In this document: piece by piece, positions 22,474 through 27,734 of the stretch
Layout of the letters: the number at the start of each line of letters is the position of its first letter
How positions within the stretch are numbered: the first letter of the stretch is position 1
Assembly: GCA_964586835.1 (NCBI GenBank)
Contig: CAZPIC010000031.1
Coordinates: 1 to 27,734, forward strand
Length of the DNA: 27,734 nucleotides
Direction of reading: 5' to 3'
Source: CAZLYF01 sp964586835
Lineage (GTDB): Bacteria; Bacillota; Clostridia; Christensenellales; Aristaeellaceae
Notes under the pieces: model-generated
The model's database searches: none
Seen by the model: the letters and a program-made list of their open reading frames with translations, nothing else
What the model was told of the DNA's origin: nothing
Made by a program: the position numbers and the translations under genes

Positions 22474-23583
22474 TCAGAACTTGTCAAAGTAAATCGTGCT
22501 GTCTGTGAAGCCCTTCTCCCTGAGGATCCTGATGCAGGCATCCAGCATACCCGGGCTTCCACACAGATACGCCTCCCGGCCTTCTCCCGATTCCACCTGT
22601 CTGGAAAGCACGTCCGTAACCAGCCCTGTCTCCCCGGTCCACCCGTCTGATGCCTCCGCCCGGGCAACAGCTGGTATGAAAGAAAAGGCTGGGTGCTCCT
22701 TCTCCAGGCGGGCGAACTCGTCCAGATAATAGAGGTCCCTGACGGTATTGGCGCCGAAGAAAAACCGCATCTTCAGGTCATCGCGACCTTTTTCGATCAC
22801 ATCATAAATCAGCGACCGGATGGGCGCCAGGCCGGAACCTCCCGCGATGAGGATCAGCTCCCGGCAATGCCCTCGCAGATAGAAGTCCCCATACGGGCCT
22901 GAGAGCCGTATCTGATCCCCTTCCTGAAGAACGGTGTGCACATAGGTAGTGAGCAGTCCTCCCGGAACCAAACGGATGATGAATTCAAGATGGCTCGCTT
23001 CCGAAGCCCTGGATGAAATGGAATAAGCCCGGAACACCTCTTCTCGGACCTTGCCATAGGGCTTTGAGTAGATCTGCATATACTGGCCTGCTTTGAACGC
23101 AACCTGTTCCCCCTCGGGCAGTTTGACAACCAGGCGCTTGATATCATAGGTCATGTCTGTGATGGTCTCCACCTGGCCCCAGTATTCCCGGATATTGAAA
23201 AGCTCTTCCGGAATCCGCAGCTTCATGGAACTCTTGACCTTTGTCTGACACGAGAGGCGCAGAAAGCCAGCTCGGTCTTCAGGGCTAAGAAAGGGTTCCT
23301 CCGTTGGAAGGATGGGCCCGCCGCCTTCCAGAATGCCTACCTTGCACAGCCCGCAGGTCGCCTTTCCACCACAGGCAGAAGGAATGAAGATCCCCTCGCC
23401 GGCAAGGGTGGACAGGAGCGAGGCCCCCCCCTGAACGACAAGTTTTTTCTGCCCGTCGTTGATATCAAGCTCGCAATCTCCATAGTTGTTGAGAACCCGT
23501 TCGGCCGCTGAAACCAAAATGGCCAGAGCCCCTGAGAACAACACCAGGCTGAAGACAGTTTTAAGGATGACCGCATAGTCCAT
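22474..23583 (-). CDS. nqrF: Na+-NQR subunit F, NADH dehydrogenase with 2Fe-2S and FAD domains
   Basis: 369-residue electron-entry subunit. One N-terminal membrane helix (residues 5-27) precedes a ferredoxin domain with 2Fe-2S ligands Cys71, Cys77, Cys80 and Cys112. The FAD domain carries FRAYSISS (184-191), and the NADH domain carries IAGGSGLAPIRSL (246-258) and a C-terminal AYLCGSPGMLDAC. The final aromatic-rich DKF end is typical of this reductase group. It oxidises NADH and passes electrons to the FMN-bearing NqrC and NqrB. The length is below the ~405 residues of Vibrio NqrF. The ATG at 23583 is chosen because the membrane helix starts there; it is 13 nt after the nqrE stop with only a weak ribosome binding site, so coupling is likely. 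Confidence 0.93.
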   Translation of the reverse strand: MDYAVILKTVFSLVLFSGALAILVSAAERVLNNYGDCELDINDGQKKLVVQGGASLLSTLAGEGIFIPSACGGKATCGLCKVGILEGGGPILPTEEPFLSPEDRAGFLRLSCQTKVKSSMKLRIPEELFNIREYWGQVETITDMTYDIKRLVVKLPEGEQVAFKAGQYMQIYSKPYGKVREEVFRAYSISSRASEASHLEFIIRLVPGGLLTTYVHTVLQEGDQIRLSGPYGDFYLRGHCRELILIAGGSGLAPIRSLIYDVIEKGRDDLKMRFFFGANTVRDLYYLDEFARLEKEHPAFSFIPAVARAEASDGWTGETGLVTDVLSRQVESGEGREAYLCGSPGMLDACIRILREKGFTDSTIYFDKF

Positions 23584-23596
23584 ATTCAGCACCTGC

Positions 23597-24187
23597 CTAC
23601 TGGATGGTGAAAATGCCTGAGAAGCCCATGAACGCCATCGCCATGATGCCCGTGATGATAAAAGAAAGCGCAGGGCCTGCGACGCCGGGGGGCAGTTTCG
23701 CCCCGGCAAGTCTTTCCCTGATTGCCGCAAGCATGGCAATGGCAAGCCACCAGCCAAGACCGGATCCCAAGCCGAAAAGCAACGCCTGCACGAAGCCATA
23801 GTGGCGAATGACGATGAACAGCGTAGCTCCCAACACAGCGCAGTTGACCGTGATGAGGGGGAGAAAGATGCCCAGCTTCGCGTGAAGGTCAGGGGTGTAC
23901 CTGTCCATGATCATCTCGAGCACCTGTACAAGCGCGGCGATGACCATGATAAAAATGATGTATTGCAGGTATTCAAGCTTCAGGGGAATCACAACGAAGC
24001 GATACACCAACCAGTTGATGGCTGCGGTGATCACCAGTACAAGGGTGACTGCCTTTCCCAGGCCGGATGCCGTTTTGAACTCGCTGGATACAGACAGATA
24101 GGAACACATGCCCAGAAAATTCGCAAGGATCATGTTGCTCGTCGCAATCGAGGCAAAGAAGATGATCAGTGGATGGATGTCAGGCAT
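23597..24187 (-). CDS. nqrE: Na+-NQR subunit E (RnfA homologue)
   Basis: 196-residue integral membrane subunit with six helices, one of the two inversely oriented homologous subunits of NQR/RNF complexes. Landmarks are LIIFFASIATSNMILANFLGMCSYLSVS near the N-terminus, with the cysteine of the intramembrane iron centre in GMCS, and LPLITVNCAVLGA in the middle with its partner cysteine. Length is almost exactly the family norm. The ATG at 24187 is 13 nt after the nqrD stop with GAGGAC upstream; an alternative start 11 codons earlier overlaps nqrD and gives a proline-rich, unlikely N-terminus. Confidence 0.95.
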   Translation of the reverse strand: MPDIHPLIIFFASIATSNMILANFLGMCSYLSVSSEFKTASGLGKAVTLVLVITAAINWLVYRFVVIPLKLEYLQYIIFIMVIAALVQVLEMIMDRYTPDLHAKLGIFLPLITVNCAVLGATLFIVIRHYGFVQALLFGLGSGLGWWLAIAMLAAIRERLAGAKLPPGVAGPALSFIITGIMAMAFMGFSGIFTIQ

Positions 24188-24200
24188 CTCGTCCTCCCTC

Positions 24201-24812
24201 TCAACCGGCGGGGGTGGCACCGCGGCGGGCTCGTGCGGACAGGGCCCAGATCAGGGCGCCTATGATGAAAAAGGCTGCCGGTGGCATGATCATGATGGTC
24301 CACGGCTCAAAACCGGGCCAGACCACAGGGTAGGAGAAGACTGTGCCAAAGCCCAGGACCTCCCTGACGAGTGCTACCAGAAGCAGGACCCCCGTATAGC
24401 CCAGCCCAGAAAAAAGCCCGTCCAGCATCGCCGGGATCGGGGGGTTCTTCTGCGCATAGGCTTCCGCTCGGCCCATGATAATGCAGTTGGTGATGATCAG
24501 GCCCACATAGGGGCCCAGCTGACGGGAGATCTCGGGTAAAAACCCCTGAAAGAAAAGGTCCACAAAGATGACATAGGCTGCGATGACCAGCGTCTGCACC
24601 AGCATGCGGATGCGATGGGGAATACTTGAGCGGAGGGCTGAGAGGGTCAAGCTGGAAAGCGCAGTGACAAAGCTAACCCCCAGACCCATCACCAGAGAGT
24701 TGCTCATGGTGTTGGTGACTGCCAGGGAGGAGCAGATGCCCAGGATCTGTCGGAGTACCTGATTCTCCCAAATCATCGCACGCTTGGCAATGTGGCAAGG
24801 TTTCTCAGACAT
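24201..24812 (-). CDS. nqrD: Na+-NQR subunit D (RnfE homologue)
   Basis: 203-residue integral membrane subunit, the partner of NqrE in the ion-conducting core. ENQVLRQILGICSSLAVTNTMSNSLVMG carries the first conserved cysteine (GICS), and LGPYVGLIITNCIIMGRAEAYA carries the second (TNC); together with those of NqrE they hold an intramembrane iron centre in characterised NQR. The C-terminal tail is short and basic. The start overlaps the 3' end of nqrC by 8 bp, so translation is coupled. Length is near the usual 205-210. Confidence 0.95.
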   Translation of the reverse strand: MSEKPCHIAKRAMIWENQVLRQILGICSSLAVTNTMSNSLVMGLGVSFVTALSSLTLSALRSSIPHRIRMLVQTLVIAAYVIFVDLFFQGFLPEISRQLGPYVGLIITNCIIMGRAEAYAQKNPPIPAMLDGLFSGLGYTGVLLLVALVREVLGFGTVFSYPVVWPGFEPWTIMIMPPAAFFIIGALIWALSARARRGATPAG

Positions 24813-25404
24813 CGTTCACCGCCTCCTCCCCCGCGAAAATACGCTCGACAAGCCCGTTGAGGGTCCTCAGCACCGCTGCGGAGGTCTGCGTCGCTCCGGT
24901 AATGGCATCCAGGCCATCCTCCGCCTGCTTTCCATACAGAAGTGGCACGCCCTCCTTGATAGGGAGATTTCTAAACTGCGCTTTGAAACCCTCTTCGTCT
25001 ATGCGCCCGCCAAGGCCAGGGGTCTCACTCTGGAAGGTAAAAACCAGCCCCGTCGTCTTTCCCAGGGAAGCGTCAACTCCCAGATAACCTCGAAGACTCC
25101 CCCACAGACCAGCTCCTTCAAAAGGGAAGGCGTAGGCTGTGGTCTCCGAATCCTGCACGAGGATATAGCATGTCAGGCCGTTTTTGCTTCCTTCTTGAAT
25201 CAGCTGTCCAAAGCGCGCGTGCGCTTCCTCATCGTTTAGGCCTCTTTCCAGATCGAACACATAAAGCACGGCCCTCTCCTCACGCAGGCGCGCATGGTTG
25301 TCAATCCGGGGAGTAAAGGCCTCGTTGGCTGCGGCCAGCCCCAGTGTCAGCACCGCGGTCAGCGCCACCATGTAAAGCACGGTGTAGACATAGCCTTTTT
25401 TCAT
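24805..25404 (-). CDS. nqrC: Na+-NQR subunit C with covalent FMN site (RnfG-like size)
   Basis: 199-residue protein with one N-terminal membrane helix (YVYTVLYMVALTAVLTLGLAAAN) and an extracytoplasmic FMN-binding domain. The flavinylation motif DAITGATQTS (166-175) points to Thr172 as the FMN-phosphate ester site made by ApbE. SETPGLGGRI (127-136) is the conserved block seen in NqrC and RnfG. The size is closer to RnfG (~200) than to Vibrio NqrC (~257). The ATG at 25404 has GGAGG 7 nt upstream and overlaps the nqrB stop by 4 nt. No apbE gene is in the window. Confidence 0.92.
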   Translation of the reverse strand: MKKGYVYTVLYMVALTAVLTLGLAAANEAFTPRIDNHARLREERAVLYVFDLERGLNDEEAHARFGQLIQEGSKNGLTCYILVQDSETTAYAFPFEGAGLWGSLRGYLGVDASLGKTTGLVFTFQSETPGLGGRIDEEGFKAQFRNLPIKEGVPLLYGKQAEDGLDAITGATQTSAAVLRTLNGLVERIFAGEEAVNDV

Positions 25405-26372
25405 GTGGCAGCCTCCCTGGACCGGGCGTGGCTGCGAGCCCGGGCCCGCTTGATTTGAAGCTCCATCAGCGGCACGAAGGCGTTGGCGATGAGCACAGCG
25501 AACATCATTCCTTCCCCAAACAGTGAAAACTGACGGATGACCATCGTCACCACCCCGATGAGAGCACCGTACATCCACTGGGCTGCTTTCAGTCTGGGCG
25601 CCGTCACGGGATCCGTCGCCATAAAGACGCCGCCGAAGAGGAAGCCTCCGCTGAGGAGTGCAGTCAGGGGTGGCGTGAACCCGACTCCCGCATAGTATAA
25701 CACCGCGGAAAGCAGCACCCCTGAAGCGAGGGTCGAAACCATAACCTGGTAAGAAGCGGTTTTTCGCCACAGCAGATACGCAGCTGCCAGAAGGATCAGG
25801 ATGGCGCTGGTCTCACCCAGGCTCCCGGACACAGTCCCAAGGGTTAGCCTGAGCAACGACACCGCTGGCCCTCCTGCGTTGGCCACACGCAGGGGCGTCG
25901 CCACGGACACCGCGTCGGCCTGAGCAGGAAACCAGCGCAGAAACCCGCCTGGGAATCCAGTAAACGGCTCGGTCCATGACACTGCCAGGTGCCCAGGAAA
26001 GGCGATGTAGACAAAGCACCGCCCCACCAGTGCAGGGTTGAAGATATTCCTCCCGAATCCGCCAAAAACGCACTTCCCGAAGACGACCGCAAAAAGGATC
26101 CCGACCACGGCAATCCATACGGGCGTCGCCGGAGGAAGGGTGAGCGTGAACAGGGCAGAGCTGACCAGCACCGCCTCGCTGATCTTCGTTTTCTCCTTCT
26201 GGATCGAACGCATAACCAGGTACTCTGACAGACAGGCCACCACCGTCACCACAGAAGCCAGCCAGATATGCCTCCATCCATAGAGGTACACGGACATCAG
26301 CGCAACAGGCACCAGCGCCACCAACACGGTACGCATCATTTTCTGCCTGATGAAGGGGAGTTTCACAGCCAT
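25401..26372 (-). CDS. nqrB: Na+-NQR subunit B with covalent FMN site (RnfD-like size)
   Basis: 323-residue integral membrane subunit, central to quinone reduction and Na+ translocation. GKCVFGGFGRNIFNPALVGRCF (about 99-120) is the family signature; QADAVSVATPLRV (151-163) holds the S-x-A-T motif, so Thr159 probably carries FMN. The motif has Val where many homologues have Gly. About 8-10 helices are expected. It lacks the ~80-residue N-terminal extension of Vibrio NqrB and so matches RnfD in size. The ATG at 26372 follows GAGGTGAT. It is the first nqr gene and has a strong promoter directly upstream; no nqrA or rnfC precedes it. Confidence 0.93.
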   Translation of the reverse strand: MAVKLPFIRQKMMRTVLVALVPVALMSVYLYGWRHIWLASVVTVVACLSEYLVMRSIQKEKTKISEAVLVSSALFTLTLPPATPVWIAVVGILFAVVFGKCVFGGFGRNIFNPALVGRCFVYIAFPGHLAVSWTEPFTGFPGGFLRWFPAQADAVSVATPLRVANAGGPAVSLLRLTLGTVSGSLGETSAILILLAAAYLLWRKTASYQVMVSTLASGVLLSAVLYYAGVGFTPPLTALLSGGFLFGGVFMATDPVTAPRLKAAQWMYGALIGVVTMVIRQFSLFGEGMMFAVLIANAFVPLMELQIKRARARSHARSREAAT

Positions 26373-26396
26373 GGCGACATCACCTCAATAGAACCC

Positions 26397-26424
26397 ATTA
26401 TATGTAAAACCAGGCGTCTGACAA
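26397..26424 (-). promoter_or_regulatory. nqr operon promoter
   Basis: On the minus strand TTGTCA (26424-26419), a 16-nt spacer and a consensus TATAAT (26402-26397). The leader is only about 18 nt long. This is the best-matching sigma-A promoter in the window and sits between aroE and nqrB, so nqr is transcribed independently of aroE. Confidence 0.8.
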
Positions 26425-26482
26425 GACGGGGAAAAACATCACAGACAGCCGACAAAGGCTCAAAGACACAGCCCGTGGTCCG

Positions 26483-27343
26483 TCACGCAAGGCGCGTAAG
26501 CTCTTCGCTCAGCTTCTCCTCCATCAAGGCAAGGGGCGCCTCGACCCCGGTCCATATTGAAAAATTCAGCGCCGCCTGGCTGGCCAGCATCCCAAGACCC
26601 GTCACGGTCCTGGCGCCACGCCGCGCTGCTTCTTCCAGAAAGGCGGTACGCGATGGATTGAACACCACGTCACATACCGTCATGTGGCTGTCGATCCCTT
26701 CGTAGTCGACATCTGGCTTCTGATCTCCGTGAGGATGCAGGCCCACACTCGTGCAGTTGATCAGGATCTCCGTACGGGGCGGGATGCCTGCAACACCGAC
26801 CCAGGGGCGGTACTCCGCCACATCGGCTGTATGCCGGTTGAGGGCGTCTGCAAGCTCTTTGCCCCGTGTCCAGCTGCGGTTGATAATGTGAAACCCGGTG
26901 GCTCCGGCGATCAAGGCCTCCATGGCAATCGCCCTGGCAGCTCCTCCGGCGCCCAGGACCGCCACCTTTTTCCCTTTCAAGGCGATCCCTTCCCGTTCCA
27001 GGGACAGCACAAAACCCTTTCCGTCCGTATTTTCGCCAATGTACAGGCCTTCGCGCTCAAACACGGTATTGACCGCACCGATGAGAGAAGCCGCAGGGGT
27101 GCATTCATCCAGGTAGGGAATGACCGCAATTTTGTGGGGCATGGTCAGGTTGACGCCGCGCATGCCGATCGCGCGCATGCCGGCGATGGCGTCCTTCAGC
27201 CCAGCCGGGGTGACTTTGCAGGTGATATAGCGGAAGTTGAGGTCAAGGGCGGCATAGGCCGCTTCTTCCACCGCGCCAGTGGGGTTTCCGTCCACCGGAT
27301 CACCAAAAAGCCCGGTCAGCTCGGCTCTGTAGTTCTTTGACAA
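26483..27343 (-). CDS. aroE: Shikimate dehydrogenase (variant substrate motif)
   Basis: 286-residue cytoplasmic enzyme of the AroE family, reducing 3-dehydroshikimate to shikimate with NADPH. Conserved catalytic residues are present: Lys71 in NLTMPHK and Asp107 in GENTDGKGF. AVLGAGGAARAI is the dinucleotide-binding loop, followed by IINRSWTRG, which suggests NADP preference from the Arg. The N-terminal GDPVDGNPTGAVEEAAY lacks the usual SxS substrate-binding serines (normally HSxSP), as in a divergent AroE-like group. I choose TTG at 27343, with GGAGG 8 nt upstream; a GTG at 27379 has no ribosome binding site and would sit at the predicted transcription start. It stands alone before the nqr operon. 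Confidence 0.88.
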   Translation of the reverse strand: MSKNYRAELTGLFGDPVDGNPTGAVEEAAYAALDLNFRYITCKVTPAGLKDAIAGMRAIGMRGVNLTMPHKIAVIPYLDECTPAASLIGAVNTVFEREGLYIGENTDGKGFVLSLEREGIALKGKKVAVLGAGGAARAIAMEALIAGATGFHIINRSWTRGKELADALNRHTADVAEYRPWVGVAGIPPRTEILINCTSVGLHPHGDQKPDVDYEGIDSHMTVCDVVFNPSRTAFLEEAARRGARTVTGLGMLASQAALNFSIWTGVEAPLALMEEKLSEELTRLA

Positions 27344-27385
27344 GCTTCCTGCCTCCGTTTCTAAGTATGGACTTCGCACAGCAGC

Positions 27386-27414
27386 AAACTACCTCGTCCC
27401 CTCCCCTTTGTCAA
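27386..27414 (-). promoter_or_regulatory. aroE promoter
   Basis: On the minus strand a consensus TTGACA (27414-27409), a 17-nt spacer and TAGTTT (27391-27386). The expected start near 27380 supports the TTG start of aroE at 27343. It is back-to-back with the CIRCE promoter. Confidence 0.6.
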
Positions 27415-27449
27415 GGGCTCCAATTGGACCGCACAACTTCCTCCCTATC

Positions 27450-27478
27450 TTGCAAGCCTGCAGGCAATGCTGTATGAT
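27450..27478 (+). promoter_or_regulatory. Promoter of the CIRCE-controlled groES remnant
   Basis: TTGCAA (27450-27455), a 17-nt spacer and TATGAT (27473-27478) form a good sigma-A promoter with the CIRCE operator starting 8 nt after the -10. Confidence 0.8.
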
Positions 27479-27485
27479 ACGCGTA

Positions 27486-27512
27486 TTGGCACTCAACACT
27501 TAAGAGTGCTAG
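27486..27512 (+). promoter_or_regulatory. CIRCE heat-shock operator (HrcA binding site)
   Basis: TTGGCACTC (27486-27494), a 9-nt spacer and GAGTGCTAG (27504-27512) match the CIRCE consensus TTAGCACTC-N9-GAGTGCTAA in 16 of 18 positions; the inner 7 bp of each arm pair perfectly. It overlaps the expected transcription start, the classic position for HrcA repression of groESL or dnaK operons. Confidence 0.92.
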
Positions 27513-27539
27513 CAGCTACACAGACCTGTAGAAAGGCGA

Positions 27540-27734
27540 TTGCACCTCAAGCCTCTGAGTGACCGTCTGTTCATCAGGAAGATTGAGTTGGCAGGCACCC
27601 CAGACATCAAGCCTCCTCCCGAAAGAAACTGCTGTGGAAAAGCTGCAGTTGGAGGGGCTTGTCGCCATGGGCTTGGGTGTTGAGGCGGTAAATAAAGCTT
27701 GCATTATCTGAGCATGGATGATAGAATAGAGTTA
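27540..27734 (+). pseudogene. groES: Frameshifted groES, cut by the window edge
   Basis: Just after the CIRCE element, from TTG at 27540, the frame reads HLKPLSDRLFIRKIE, closely matching the GroES N-terminus (MKLKPLGDRVxIK-type). After about 27587 the homology moves to the +1 frame: LLPKETAVEKLQLEGLVAMG (about 27615-27680) matches the GroES block LLPxxAKEKPQxGxVVAVG. That frame ends at TGA 27709-27711, while weak homology (ALSEHG, then DDRIEL, compare ALxVKVGDRV) continues in other frames to the window end. At least one frameshift, an early stop and a TTG start point to a decayed chaperonin-10 gene, with an intact-looking promoter and operator. Sequencing error could explain one frameshift but hardly all the damage. 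Whether groEL follows is outside the window. Confidence 0.7.

Noticed and set aside
27516..27704. 62-codon minus-strand open frame at the right edge
   Set aside because: It is antisense to the groES remnant, whose homology on the plus strand explains the sequence better, and it has no ribosome binding site.

Overview
The window looks like a chromosomal segment from a GC-rich member of the Bacillota, probably Clostridia. Grounds: strong AGGAGG-type ribosome binding sites, GTG and TTG starts at several genes, TTGNNN/TATGAT-like promoters, a CIRCE heat-shock operator, a PerR-type regulator and a Na+-NQR/RNF-type redox pump. The taxonomic placement is inference. I see no phage, transposon, CRISPR array, tRNA or rRNA. 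Most genes are compact and on the minus strand; five run on the plus strand, apart from a broken groES.

Left part (1-9430): an NAD(P)H-dependent FMN reductase and a DUF488/YeaO-like protein; a copper-type P1B ATPase (copA) divergent from an HxlR-family regulator with an extra cysteine cluster, their promoters sharing one -35 hexamer; a secreted protein combining an ApbE-type flavinylation motif with a C-terminal rhodanese domain; a SAM methyltransferase; and a perR-katA operon with a 4-base overlap. This is a metal and oxidative-stress neighbourhood.

Middle (9430-16990): two exported proteins in tandem, one with a cadherin-like beta-sandwich and one with three degenerate ~68-residue repeats; a YczE-like membrane protein; a CPA-family cation/proton antiporter with a ~220-nt leader that can fold into competing structures; and, convergent to it, a two-gene operon encoding a fused DUF1538 (UmpAB-like) membrane protein with a C-terminal PII-like domain plus a separate tandem PII-like protein. 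The last looks like a ligand-gated cation transport system and is the best candidate for something undescribed.

Right part (17048-27734): a ribose-type sugar ABC transporter (ATPase, permease, binding protein); a zinc-site URO-D-family methyltransferase; a conserved-looking hypothetical; nqrBCDEF with its own strong promoter but no nqrA; a shikimate dehydrogenase of a variant type lacking the usual Ser-x-Ser substrate motif; and at the edge a CIRCE-controlled promoter reading into a frameshifted groES.

The Na+-NQR-type pump and the two cation/proton transporters suggest a cell that uses Na+ as well as H+ gradients. PerR-KatA, the FMN reductase and CopA suggest tolerance of oxygen and copper.
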